Shown here one piece after another: positions 36,201 to 47,608 of a stretch of 64,000 nucleotides of DNA (its first letter is position 1; each line of letters opens with the position of its first letter). Source of the stretch: Mycolicibacterium porcinum (GTDB lineage: Bacteria; Actinomycetota; Actinomycetes; Mycobacteriales; Mycobacteriaceae); contig MSTD01000012.1 in NCBI GenBank assembly GCA_001942045.1, positions 1 through 64,000 on the forward strand, given 5' to 3'. The notes below the pieces were generated by a model, which worked only from the letters and a program-made list of their open reading frames with translations, was not told the origin of the DNA and searched no databases. Position numbers and translations under genes: made by a program.

Positions 36201-37610
36201 TTACTTGGCGGCCTCGAGCAACTCCTCAAGAGATTCGCGGAGCAGGCTCGGCAGCACGTCGACATCGCTCATCGCGTCCCGGTCGGCATTGATCCCGAAG
36301 TACAGCATGCCGTCGTAAGAAGTCACTCCGATGGCCAGAACCTGGTTCTGCAGCAACGGCGGCACCGCATAGGTCTCCAGCAACTTGGTGCCCGCGACAT
36401 ACATCTGCTTCTGGGCTCCGGGCACGTTGGTGATCAGCAGGTTGAACAGGCGCGCCGAGAATCCGGTCGCCACCCGAATACCCATGGCGTGCAAGGTCGG
36501 CGGAGCGAACCCGGACAGGGTCACGATGGTGCGCGCGTCGACCAGGCTGGCCGCGGTGGGATGAGATTCGGTGGCATGGGCGATCTGTGACAGCCGCACC
36601 ACCGGGTTGCCCTCGCCGACGGGGAGATCGACCAGGAACGGCGAGACCTCGCTGATGGCCTGCCCCGGCCCGGTGGAGTCCAGTTCGGCGTCCGGATACA
36701 CCGACATCGGCGCCATCGCCCGCACCGTGGTGCTCGGGGTCACCGGCTCCCCGCGCGACAACAGCCAGTTGCGCAGCGCGCCCGCCACGACCGCAAGGAC
36801 CACGTCGTTGATGTCGCAGTTGTAGCGAGCCCGCACCAACCGGTAGTCCTCCAGCCGGTGCTGGTCCACCGTGAACCGCCGGTTGCGGGATACCGTCGTG
36901 TTCAACGGGCTGCTGGGCGCGGTGCCGCGCGCCACCGTGCGGGCCACCTCGGCAACCCGCCGACCCACCGCCGCGAGTTCGCTGGCACTGGTGGCCACCT
37001 CGGTCACGGTGTCCCGCAAGGCGGCCAGCTGACTGGTCGGCCTGGTGATCCACTCGCCGATCGCGCCCAGCACCAACTGACGGTCACTGGGTTCTCGGGC
37101 CGGAATCCAGATGTCCTCGCCGAACTCCGGCGGCTTCTGCGACCGGTCGACGATCACGTGCCCGATCTCGAGTGCGGTCATGCCGTTGACCAGGGCCTGG
37201 TGCGTCTTGGTGTAGATGGCGATGCGGTTCTTGGTCAGCCCTTCGACCAGGTACATCTCCCACAGCGGGCGGGTTCGGTCCAAGGGCCGCGAGCCCAGCC
37301 GGGCGATCAGGTCGTGCAACTGCGCGTCGCTGCCCGGGGACGGCAGCGCCGAGCGCCGGATGTGGTAGGTGATGTCGAAATCCCGGTCGTCCACCCACAC
37401 CGGCCGGGCCAGGCCCAGCGTCACCTCGCGCACCTTCTGCCGGTACCGGGGAATCTGCGGCAACCGGTGTTCGACGGTCTCCAGCAGGGTCTCGTAGCTC
37501 AAGCCGGCCCGCGGCTTCCGCAGGATCGACAAGGACCCGACATACATGGGCGTAGCGGTGTTCTCCAGGTGGAAGAACGCTGCGTCGGACGCCGACAGCC
37601 TGCTCACCAT
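36201..37610 (-). CDS. WS/DGAT-family acyltransferase with degenerate HHxxxDG motif
   Basis: Protein of 469 residues matching wax ester synthase/diacylglycerol acyltransferases over its length: SASDAAFFHLE at the start, RPLWEMYLVEGL, NDVVLAVVAGALR and the C-terminal SYDGMLYFGINADRDAM. The catalytic motif HHxxxDG reads HQALVNG (His137-Gln138...Asn142-Gly143; bases 37185-37202 on the minus strand), so the second histidine and the aspartate are both replaced. Active family members make triacylglycerol or wax esters from acyl-CoA; this one may be weak, altered or non-catalytic. A RBS-like GGGGAGG precedes ATG 37610. Confidence 0.88.
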   Translation of the reverse strand: MVSRLSASDAAFFHLENTATPMYVGSLSILRKPRAGLSYETLLETVEHRLPQIPRYRQKVREVTLGLARPVWVDDRDFDITYHIRRSALPSPGSDAQLHDLIARLGSRPLDRTRPLWEMYLVEGLTKNRIAIYTKTHQALVNGMTALEIGHVIVDRSQKPPEFGEDIWIPAREPSDRQLVLGAIGEWITRPTSQLAALRDTVTEVATSASELAAVGRRVAEVARTVARGTAPSSPLNTTVSRNRRFTVDQHRLEDYRLVRARYNCDINDVVLAVVAGALRNWLLSRGEPVTPSTTVRAMAPMSVYPDAELDSTGPGQAISEVSPFLVDLPVGEGNPVVRLSQIAHATESHPTAASLVDARTIVTLSGFAPPTLHAMGIRVATGFSARLFNLLITNVPGAQKQMYVAGTKLLETYAVPPLLQNQVLAIGVTSYDGMLYFGINADRDAMSDVDVLPSLLRESLEELLEAAK

Positions 37611-37645
37611 GCGGCGCCAACCTCCCCTTCTCGCTCCGCTTGAAC

Positions 37646-37665
37646 CCCGTCACGTTAACCGGCGA
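37646..37665 (-). promoter_or_regulatory. shared promoter element upstream of the WS/DGAT gene
   Basis: On the minus strand, TCGCCGGTTAACGTGACGGG includes a TANNNT -10 hexamer (TAACGT, 37652-37657). It repeats with one mismatch before the ABC transporter gene at 39606-39625. It lies 36-55 bp upstream of the start codon. Confidence 0.55.
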
Positions 37666-37727
37666 TTCGGCCGCGGCGCATCACGGGTACTGCCCCGCGT
37701 CAATTTCACGGCGGGGCCACCACGTGT

Positions 37728-39581
37728 TCACGCCGAAATCACCGAGAGCTCCCAACTCCCGTCACCGTCCAGGTTCAACCGGGACCGGTGATGGCGATCA
37801 ACCGTGGACCGGTGGCCCACGCTGACCACCACGCAATCGGGTAACCGTTCCCGCACCAACCCATACATGGCGTCTTCGAGTCCCTCGTCCAGCGCGGACG
37901 TCGACTCGTCGAGGAACACCACCCGCGGGCGCACCAGCAGCACGCGCGCGATCGAGACCCGCTGTTGTTCGCCCAGCGATAGCACCGAGGCCCAGTCGGC
38001 TTCCTCCTCCAACCGTTCCGTCAGATGGCCGAGGGCCACCGCGCGCAACGTATCCCGTAGTTCGCTGTCGCTCACGTCGGCTATCGGGAGCGGGTACACC
38101 ACCGCGGCCCGCAGGTCGCCGAGCGGGAGGTACGGCAGTTGGGGCAGGAACAGCGTTGCCCATCCGGGCGGGTACCGGACCAGTCCCGCTGTCCGCGGCC
38201 ACAACTCGGCCAGGCTGCGCAGCAGGGTGGTCTTACCGCACCCGGACGGGCCCTTCACCACCAGGCTGTCCCCCGGATTCAACACCATCGTGAGATCGCT
38301 GATCAGTGGGCGCCCGCGCAGGTCACCGACCTCGACGTCGGTGAGCGCCAGTGAATCCTCCGCGGGATCCACGGCAATCCTGGGCAACTCCCGCGCCCGG
38401 CGGTCGTGCGCGAGCATCTGGTCGATCCGCATCAGGGCGGCCCGATAGACGGTGAACTCGTCATAGCTGTCCCGGAAGAAGGCCATTGCGGCACAGACGT
38501 TTCCGAATGCCGCGACAGTCTGCAGCAGACCGCCGAGCGTGATCTGTCCGGTGAAGAACCGGGGTGCCTGCACGATGTAGGGGATCATGCCGGTCGTCAC
38601 ATCGCCGACGCCGCGGTTCCACCCGTTGAGTCGCAACTGCGCGAACACGATCCGCCACATGTTGGCGATGATCTCGGCGAACCGCGAGTGCAGCAGTTGC
38701 CGTTCCCGCTCCCCGCCGCGGTAGAACGCCACCCGCTCGGCGCTGTCCCGCAAGCGCACCAAGGCGTACCGGAAACTGGCGCTGAACCTTTCGTTGAGAA
38801 AGTTCAGCCGCACCAGCGGACGGCCGATCCAGAACGCGATCACCGTCACTGTGATCGAGAAGACGAACGCCACGAACACCATCGCCCGCGGGATCACCCA
38901 GCCGCCCAACTGCAACGGCCCCGACAGTTGCCACAGCACACCGGTGAACATGACGATCAACAGCGACTTGTTGACCGCCCCGACGCTCAGGTCGACCGAC
39001 TTGGTGGTCACGGTCTCGACATCGGTCTGGATACGCTGATCGGGGTTCTCCACCGGCGGGTCCAGAAAGCGGTTGCGGTAGAACGCATCACCGGTCATCC
39101 AGTCATCGACCAGCCGGGTGTTGAGCCAGGTACGCCAATGGATCGAGAAGACCCGGCGCAGGAACAGGTCGACCACCGTGTAGATCACCGTGAGCGCCAC
39201 CAGAATCCCGCTGATCGCGAACGACGTCATGAACGCCTGCCGCGCGGCATCCAATTTCTCGGCGTCGTGGGTGGCCAGCGCCTCTGAACCGGCCTGCACC
39301 GCATTCATCAGATCCGCGTACTGGTAGGTGAAGATCACCACCACCCGCGCCGAGTACACGGTGTGCCACAGGATGAACGCCAACAGCACCCAGGTGCGCC
39401 AGCTGCCCCGACCGCTGAAGAACGGTGCATTGACCCGCCAGAACTGTCGGCCCCAGCGGGTGAACCTCGCGATGAGCAGCGCTACCGCCAGGAACACGAC
39501 GAACGTCACCACCCACGCCTGCAACGTCCAGATCAGCGAGCGCAGCGGCTCGGCAGGCCAATCGATGCTGGGCTGAACCAT
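37728..39581 (-). CDS. SbmA/BacA-type ABC transporter (permease-ATPase fusion)
   Basis: Protein of 617 residues with an N-terminal membrane domain of about six helices (1-370) of the SbmA/BacA/YddA class (WRTWLNTRLVDDWMTGDAFYRNRF, NPDQRIQTDVE). The ATPase domain follows: Walker A GPSGCGKTTLLRSLAELW, signature LSLGEQQRVSIARVLL and Walker B RVVFLDESTSALD. Rv1819c of M. tuberculosis is a relative that moves hydrophilic compounds such as cobalamin and peptides. The signature is LSLGE rather than LSGGQ, which is normal for this class. ATG 39581 is preceded by GGGGGAG. The same promoter element occurs before the next gene downstream. Confidence 0.9.
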   Translation of the reverse strand: MVQPSIDWPAEPLRSLIWTLQAWVVTFVVFLAVALLIARFTRWGRQFWRVNAPFFSGRGSWRTWVLLAFILWHTVYSARVVVIFTYQYADLMNAVQAGSEALATHDAEKLDAARQAFMTSFAISGILVALTVIYTVVDLFLRRVFSIHWRTWLNTRLVDDWMTGDAFYRNRFLDPPVENPDQRIQTDVETVTTKSVDLSVGAVNKSLLIVMFTGVLWQLSGPLQLGGWVIPRAMVFVAFVFSITVTVIAFWIGRPLVRLNFLNERFSASFRYALVRLRDSAERVAFYRGGERERQLLHSRFAEIIANMWRIVFAQLRLNGWNRGVGDVTTGMIPYIVQAPRFFTGQITLGGLLQTVAAFGNVCAAMAFFRDSYDEFTVYRAALMRIDQMLAHDRRARELPRIAVDPAEDSLALTDVEVGDLRGRPLISDLTMVLNPGDSLVVKGPSGCGKTTLLRSLAELWPRTAGLVRYPPGWATLFLPQLPYLPLGDLRAAVVYPLPIADVSDSELRDTLRAVALGHLTERLEEEADWASVLSLGEQQRVSIARVLLVRPRVVFLDESTSALDEGLEDAMYGLVRERLPDCVVVSVGHRSTVDRHHRSRLNLDGDGSWELSVISA

Positions 39582-39605
39582 TCCGCTCCCCCTGGTTCGA
39601 CGACT

Positions 39606-39625
39606 CCCGTCACGCTAACCGGCGA
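39606..39625 (-). promoter_or_regulatory. shared promoter element upstream of the ABC transporter gene
   Basis: Minus-strand TCGCCGGTTAGCGTGACGGG holds the -10-like TAGCGT (39612-39617) and differs at one position from the element at 37646-37665. It sits 25-44 bp upstream of the start codon. Confidence 0.55.
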
Positions 39626-39737
39626 AACCGGGCGCCGGATTCTCCGTGCTTCCGGCACGCCGAACCCGTGCGATCATGGGTAGGTCTGCACCTCTCCAGC
39701 AGATGTCGTCCCTGATGCCGACCGCTGGAGGTTGCCT

Positions 39738-40231
39738 GTGCCCGTTCCGAAACTCGCTGCCCAGTCACTGACCGCCCCGGTCATCGACTACGAACCACCG
39801 CCATTGCCACTGGGAGACACCCCGGCTCAGCTGCCGTTGCCTGCGACATGCCCGGCGCCGACCGTGCTGCACGGGCACAGCCCACGCCGGTTGCGGTTGG
39901 TCAGCCCCGAGCCGGAACGGCAATTGCAGCCCGGCGCAGCACAGTTCGCGGACATGGCTCTGCGCCGGGTCCTCGAAGTCGTCGACCGGCGCAGGCCTCC
40001 GGCCCAGCTGAGGTCGTTGATGAGCCAACTGCTTCTCGACGCCGTCGTCGCCGCCGCCAAGCCACGCCACCCGACCACGGCAAGCCTGCGCCGGGTAGGG
40101 CTGCGCCCGGCAGCCTCATCCGAGGCCGCCGAGCTGTTCGCCACGTACACTCGCGGCGCGCGGGTACGCGCCATCGCCGGACGTATCGAATTACGCAGTG
40201 GCCGTTGGCAACTCACCGCGCTGCAGGTGGG

Positions 40232-40235
<4 letters not shown>
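39738..40235 (+). CDS. Rv3235-like (DUF6459) Ala/Arg/Pro-rich protein
   Basis: Protein of 165 residues. A disordered Pro/Leu-rich N-terminal half is followed by a small conserved C-terminal domain ([23 protein letters not shown]...[29 protein letters not shown]). Its place next to secA1 on the opposite strand matches M. tuberculosis Rv3235. Function is unknown; the C-terminal block is the conserved part of the family. GTG 39738 has GGAGG 6 bp upstream and is preferred to TTG at 39732. Its TAG overlaps the secA1 stop on the other strand. Confidence 0.75.
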
Positions 40236-43084
<2,849 letters not shown>

Positions 43085-43192
43085 GCTATTTCCCCTGTGG
43101 GTTCGATGGATCCCATGGGCGGGATCGGTCGGGCTTGTTGGCCTCCATCGTAGGTGACCGGTCGAAGTCGCTGGTTCTGCCGGCGCGAACAA

Positions 43193-43228
43193 ACAAAAAC
43201 GCACCTCGGATCGCTCCGAGGTGCGGTT
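43193..43228 (-). terminator. intrinsic terminator behind hpf
   Basis: Arms GCACCTCGGA (43201-43210) and TCCGAGGTGC (43215-43224) form a perfect 10-bp stem around a 4-base loop. On the minus strand a T-rich tract (GTTTTTGTTTG) follows, a classical Rho-independent terminator placed after the hpf stop. A TTTT on the plus side may make it bidirectional. Confidence 0.88.
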
Positions 43229-43255
43229 TTGTTGGTTCGGTCCTGGCGGGACGCG

Positions 43256-43939
43256 TCAGGCCAGGCGGATCAGTCCGTAGTCGTAGGCGTGGCGGCGGTA
43301 CACCACCGACGGCCGGTCACTCTCCTTGTCGTGGAACAGGAAGAAATCGTGTCCCACCAGCTCCATCTCGTAGAGGGCGTCGTCGACGGTCATCGGCTTC
43401 GCCGGGTGTTCCTTGGTCCGCACGATCCGGCCCGGCTCGTGGTCATCGAGACCATCCGCCACTCCGGCGTCGGCGGTCGCCGTCGGTTGGGCTTCGAACA
43501 GCGTCTCGTGCGCCGTCGCTTCGGCCAACGAGACCGGGGTCTTGTCGCCGTAGTGGATCTTGCGGCGGTCCTTGCTCTTGCGCAGTCGGCTCTCGAGTTT
43601 GCCCGCCGCAGACTCCAGAGCGGCGTAGAAACTGTCCGCGCAGGCCTCGCCACGGACCACGGGGCCACGGCCGCGGGCGGTGATCTCGACGTGCTGGCAG
43701 TTTTTGCGCTGACGGCGGTTGCGTTCGTGGTCGAGTTCGACGTCGAACAGGTAGATGGTGCGGTCGAACCGCTCCAGGCGCGACAACTTCTCCGAGACGT
43801 AGATCCGGAAATGGTCTGGAACTTCTACGTTTCGACCCTTGACCACAACCTCTGCGTTCGGCTCCGGGGTGGTGTCTCCGACCTGTTCGTCGGGGTCGAC
43901 CACCATGGTGGCGCTTGAATCCGGGGAATGGGTTGACAT
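43256..43939 (-). CDS. hpf: long-form ribosome hibernation promoting factor
   Basis: HPF of 227 residues. The N-terminal RaiA/HPF domain (about 30-125: NAEVVVKGRNVEVPDHFRIYVSEKLSRLERF...HVEITARGRGPVVRGEACADSFYAALESAAGKLESRLRK) binds the decoding centre. The C-terminal dimerisation domain is about 165-227 (KPMTVDDALYEMELVGHDFFLFHDKE...YGLIRLA). Long-form HPFs inactivate ribosomes in stationary phase or hypoxia. ATG 43939 gives MSTHSPDSS. An in-frame GTG at 44063-44065 lies within a strong AGGAGGTGAG, so a longer product or regulated leader is possible. The terminator at 43193-43228 closes the transcript. Confidence 0.92.
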   Translation of the reverse strand: MSTHSPDSSATMVVDPDEQVGDTTPEPNAEVVVKGRNVEVPDHFRIYVSEKLSRLERFDRTIYLFDVELDHERNRRQRKNCQHVEITARGRGPVVRGEACADSFYAALESAAGKLESRLRKSKDRRKIHYGDKTPVSLAEATAHETLFEAQPTATADAGVADGLDDHEPGRIVRTKEHPAKPMTVDDALYEMELVGHDFFLFHDKESDRPSVVYRRHAYDYGLIRLA

Positions 43940-44235
43940 ACTCGGCAACTCGTTTCTCTCAGTTGTCACACGCATCACGCGTGCCCTACTTATCAACGAA
44001 TCGGATGATGCCGATGGGCGGCGAAAGTTTGCTCCACCCAGCGGCGAAAGGTGTCGGGTACTCACCTCCTACCGTTTGGCGGTGAAGTGGCGCTGCGTTG
44101 CGGGAGCGCCGCCGTGAGTCATTCACGGGTGGTTGCTGCCGACGGTAGTCCGTGTTCACCCACTCGTGCCACCAATTTCAAATACGTGTTCTCAGTTCTT
44201 CATGTGGGTTTGATCGCAGCGAAATGACGCGCACG
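43940..44235 (-). promoter_or_regulatory. hpf upstream region
   Basis: This 296-bp gap separates comF from hpf, both on the minus strand, and must hold the hpf promoter and leader. It contains TAGGAGGTGAG at about 44061-44071 (minus strand), an unusually strong Shine-Dalgarno-like run 126 bp before the chosen ATG and in frame with it. I see no terminator hairpin for the upstream comF operon and no RNA gene. Confidence 0.4.
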
Positions 44236-44865
44236 TCAAGCGTGTGAAATCGCCAGCACGGCGGACACCTGTGCCCCGGCCCGCACGAGCATCCGCACCG
44301 ATTCGGACGCCGTCGCCCCGGTGGTGACGATGTCGTCGACCAGGACCACCTCACCGGCAACCGGCCTGATCAGGCGCACCCGGCCGGCGATGTTGCGCTG
44401 CCGCGCGACAACTGACAGGCCGACCGAATCACGCACCCACGGGCGCAGTCGCAGCGCCGGCACCACCCCCACCCCGGGTAAACCGGACGACGCCGCCGTG
44501 GCGATCCTCGCGACCGGATCACCGCCGCGGCGACGGGCGGCGGACCGCCGCGTCGGCGCCGGTACGACGGTCACCGGAGTGCCGACGATGCCCCAGGTCA
44601 GCAGGTGCTGCAGGCCCCCGCTCAACGCCCCGGCCAGCGGCGCCACGAGGTCCGTGCGCCCCTTTTCTTTGACCGCCACAATGGCGCGCCTGCGGATGCC
44701 TGCGTGGCGGCCCAGCGCGAAGACCGGGACGCCAGGATCGGTCCGCGGAGTGAACAGGTGCGGCTCGTCGTCGCCGACGCCCAGCGCGGCCGCGCACGAC
44801 GCGCACCATCTGGTCGACGGTGCCCCACAACCACCGCACTCCCGCGGCAGGATGAGGTCGAACAT
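44236..44865 (-). CDS. ComF-family phosphoribosyltransferase-like protein
   Basis: Protein of 209 residues with an N-terminal zinc ribbon of four cysteines (ECGGCGAPSTRWCASC) and a C-terminal phosphoribosyltransferase fold holding the PRPP loop VVLVDDIVTTGATA (about 172-185). ComF proteins are tied to natural transformation in Firmicutes. In mycobacteria the gene is conserved beside hpf and lpqB (Rv3242c) with no proven role. ATG 44865 begins MFDLILPRECGGCG. It follows the Rv3243c-like gene by 10 bp. Confidence 0.88.
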   Translation of the reverse strand: MFDLILPRECGGCGAPSTRWCASCAAALGVGDDEPHLFTPRTDPGVPVFALGRHAGIRRRAIVAVKEKGRTDLVAPLAGALSGGLQHLLTWGIVGTPVTVVPAPTRRSAARRRGGDPVARIATAASSGLPGVGVVPALRLRPWVRDSVGLSVVARQRNIAGRVRLIRPVAGEVVLVDDIVTTGATASESVRMLVRAGAQVSAVLAISHA

Positions 44866-44875
44866 GCCGCGGTGC

Positions 44876-45775
44876 TCAGCGTGTCAACGCCGAGACCACG
44901 TCACCGAACGCCCCGTCGACCAGCACCGAGATGGCGCCGGTCTGCGGGTTAACCGAGGTGACGCGCTGCAGACCACCGTTCCAGTAGTACAGGTCACCGC
45001 TGATCGGACCTGGATTGCCGGCGCTGAGTGTTCGGCACTCACCGGCCATCGCGTTCACCGCGGCGAACAGCGACTCCGCAGCTCGAACCGGATGCACCAT
45101 CAGCAGATTGCGCGACGGCGCACCGACGATCACACCATTCGGGGCGACGGGCAGATAGTCGGGCACCAAGGCCCCGATGTCGAGGATCTTCGAGCCGACG
45201 AAGACCGAATCACCGACCAGGATCGAATACTCCGCATCGGCTCCGTTGCGCGGGACGACCTGCTCGATCGGCTCGTCGGCGGTGTTGCGTCGGCCTGCCT
45301 CGCGAAGTGCACCCGCATCGCGGGTGGCGAGCTGGTTGGTATTGAGATAGGCCACGACATCCGGATAGTCGACGCACAGCACTTCGGTCAGACCGTCGGC
45401 GATGGGCCAGCCGTACGACAGCATTCCCCCGGGAGACGACTCCACCTGCTCGGTCGACAGCACCCGGGACCGCACCCGCGCGAACAGTTCCGAGGGATCC
45501 ATGGCGTCGACACCGGGCCGGTCCCGCGCAGACAACATGTCGGCAAAATGTTTGTCCACCACGGCGGGCCAATCCCCTTGCGCCGCATTGCGACACGACC
45601 GCATCAGATTGTCGAGGCCGTACGTCGAGCCGTCCGCACACCGCACGGTGGCTCCATCGGGGGTGAACATCGCCTCGATGCCGCGAGCCGCCAGTACCTG
45701 CAGTGTGAGACGCCGAATGTGTGCTGCCTCATCGATTGTCATCGCCGGATACGCGTTGTCCCGCTCGTCCGCCAT
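44876..45775 (-). CDS. conserved hypothetical protein, Rv3243c-like position
   Basis: Protein of 299 residues with no signal peptide or membrane segment. It begins MADERDNAYPAMTIDEAAHIRRLTLQVLAARG and has a Gly/Asp-containing beta-rich second half (ILVGDSVFVGSKILDIGALVPDYLPVAPNGVIVG). I recognise no catalytic motif. It lies between lpqB and comF, as Rv3243c does in M. tuberculosis, and is 72 bp from lpqB. Membership of the mtrAB-lpqB transcript is plausible; function is unknown. Confidence 0.72.
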   Translation of the reverse strand: MADERDNAYPAMTIDEAAHIRRLTLQVLAARGIEAMFTPDGATVRCADGSTYGLDNLMRSCRNAAQGDWPAVVDKHFADMLSARDRPGVDAMDPSELFARVRSRVLSTEQVESSPGGMLSYGWPIADGLTEVLCVDYPDVVAYLNTNQLATRDAGALREAGRRNTADEPIEQVVPRNGADAEYSILVGDSVFVGSKILDIGALVPDYLPVAPNGVIVGAPSRNLLMVHPVRAAESLFAAVNAMAGECRTLSAGNPGPISGDLYYWNGGLQRVTSVNPQTGAISVLVDGAFGDVVSALTR

Positions 45776-45847
45776 GCCGCCCCCCTTGGTCGCACCCAGC
45801 CTAAGCGCCGGCGCGCAGGCCCAGCGACACCTCTTTCGCTGGCGGCC

Positions 45848-47608
45848 TCAGCCGGGCAGCACCGGCAACGAGCCGGGAATCATCAACGGGCGCACCTCGA
45901 CCCAACCCGGGTTGTTCTCACTGGCCGAAGCCGACAACTGCAGCACACCGCGTTGGTCGGAGACGTACACCGTCGACGGATTGGCGGCCACGGTTCCCAC
46001 CGGGGCCACCAGATTGCGGCTGGGCCCATCTGAATTCACGCCGTCGAGATTCACATACGACACCGGGTGAGCCAGATCGGTCCGGCTGACCACGATGTCA
46101 TCGCCGGTGCGCCACGACAGCGACACCACGCTGTTGCCGAGCCCGAAACCGAGGCGGCGCGGATACGTCAGCAGGAACTGCCCCTCGGGAGTCCGCTCGA
46201 TCCCCGCCAGGATCACCTGCCCACCGATCACCATCGCCGCCCGCGTGCCGTCGCGGGAGAGCTGGAGCTCGGTGATCGGGCCGGGATATCGGGTGACCAC
46301 GGCCGCCGCGTCGACCGGGATCCGGGCCGGCACACCGGACGCATCGCGGATGGCCCGCACCACGTTGACATCGTCGACCACCACCCACACGGCCTGGTCC
46401 AGAGACCAACTGGGGCGGCTGAGAGTTCGGCCCTCGATGGCCATCGCGGTGGGCCCGCCCAGCGGCCCCATCCACAGCGAGGCGGCCGTCGCCTCCGGGG
46501 CGTCAGGCAGCACCACGACCGACGCCGCGTCCTGGCCGTTGCGCGACACCGCGGCCGACTTCTGGTTCGGTGCCGATCCGAAGGCACCGGGCACCCGGCT
46601 GGTGCTCTGTCCGTCCAGCGCCACCATCGAGCCGCCCACCAGCGCGTGCAGGCCCGCCGCCGCACCGGGCACCGCGCCCGGATCGGCTGCCGCCACATCG
46701 GAGGTCTCCCAGCCGTCGGCGAACCTGTCGTCCAAGGGCGCACCGTCGGCGTTGATGACATAAGGCCCACTGATCCCGGCCCGCGACAGGGTCCAGATGA
46801 TCTGTGCGGCAAGCAGTTGCCGGCTGTGCGGATCGGTGGTCGAGAGGTTTTCGAGGTCGATGCGGGCGCCACCGTAACCGCGGCCCACCCCGGTCTTGCC
46901 GCCATCGGCACGGGTGACCGGACCGCGCATCCGCAGCGGCGCGTCGAGCAGGTTCCGCACGGACCTGGCCATCTCCGGACGCGGGCCGGCCACCAGCTTG
47001 GAGATCAGTTCGGTCGCCAGCTGATCGGGATCGGACACTGCGACATAGCGCGGATCGGGCACGACCGTGGTTCCGGTCGGGTCGACGAAATAGAGCGTGT
47101 TGCGTTTGTAGGTCGACTGAAACTGTTGCCAGTCGAGGAAAACACCGTTAGGCAACCGGTCGATGCGCCACCCGGCAGGGGTTTGGACGAGCTCGATGGG
47201 GCCCGGATCGGGCAGAGCGCCTTCCCCCGTCTCGAACACTCCCATATCGGACAGCGATCCCAGGATGTCCGCCCGCATGCTCACCGAAACCCGGTCCGAG
47301 GCACGAGTTTCGACGAACACCACCCGGTCGAGCAGCAGCGCGCTGCCGGCGTCGTCCCAGGAACTGGAAGCGGAGTCGGTGAGGAACTGCCGGGCCGCCA
47401 GATGCCGGTTCGCGGGATCGGCTGTGGCCTTGAGGAATTCGCGCAGTAGCACATCGGGATCCATGCCCGGCGCCGGTTTGGGCAGATTCGGTGGTGCCGG
47501 CTTGTCGACCGTGCCGATGGCCTGCGGGGAAGACGAATTCGGGATTCCCGCGCACCCGGACACCAGGACAACCAGACCGACGATCACCACCGTCAGCAGG
47601 CGCTTCAC
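45848..47608 (-). CDS. lpqB: lipoprotein LpqB, accessory of the MtrAB system
   Basis: Lipoprotein of 586 residues. It starts [21 protein letters not shown] with lipobox Val-Ser-Gly-Cys, then has a GerMN-like region (about 60-210) and a C-terminal beta-propeller-like domain (250-586). LpqB sits on the outer face of the membrane, binds the extracellular domain of MtrB and tunes MtrA phosphorylation, affecting division and cell-wall homeostasis. GTG 47608 overlaps the mtrB stop as GTGA, which fixes the start; the frame upstream of it is antisense-free but lies inside mtrB. Confidence 0.95.
   Translation of the reverse strand: MKRLLTVVIVGLVVLVSGCAGIPNSSSPQAIGTVDKPAPPNLPKPAPGMDPDVLLREFLKATADPANRHLAARQFLTDSASSSWDDAGSALLLDRVVFVETRASDRVSVSMRADILGSLSDMGVFETGEGALPDPGPIELVQTPAGWRIDRLPNGVFLDWQQFQSTYKRNTLYFVDPTGTTVVPDPRYVAVSDPDQLATELISKLVAGPRPEMARSVRNLLDAPLRMRGPVTRADGGKTGVGRGYGGARIDLENLSTTDPHSRQLLAAQIIWTLSRAGISGPYVINADGAPLDDRFADGWETSDVAAADPGAVPGAAAGLHALVGGSMVALDGQSTSRVPGAFGSAPNQKSAAVSRNGQDAASVVVLPDAPEATAASLWMGPLGGPTAMAIEGRTLSRPSWSLDQAVWVVVDDVNVVRAIRDASGVPARIPVDAAAVVTRYPGPITELQLSRDGTRAAMVIGGQVILAGIERTPEGQFLLTYPRRLGFGLGNSVVSLSWRTGDDIVVSRTDLAHPVSYVNLDGVNSDGPSRNLVAPVGTVAANPSTVYVSDQRGVLQLSASASENNPGWVEVRPLMIPGSLPVLPG

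Noticed and set aside
33839..36292. 817-codon open frame on the plus strand opposite the DUF6912-like and BCCT genes
   Set aside because: Its translation is His/Arg/Asp-rich and low in information, typical of an antisense shadow of a GC-rich gene. The BCCT frame on the other strand is convincing.
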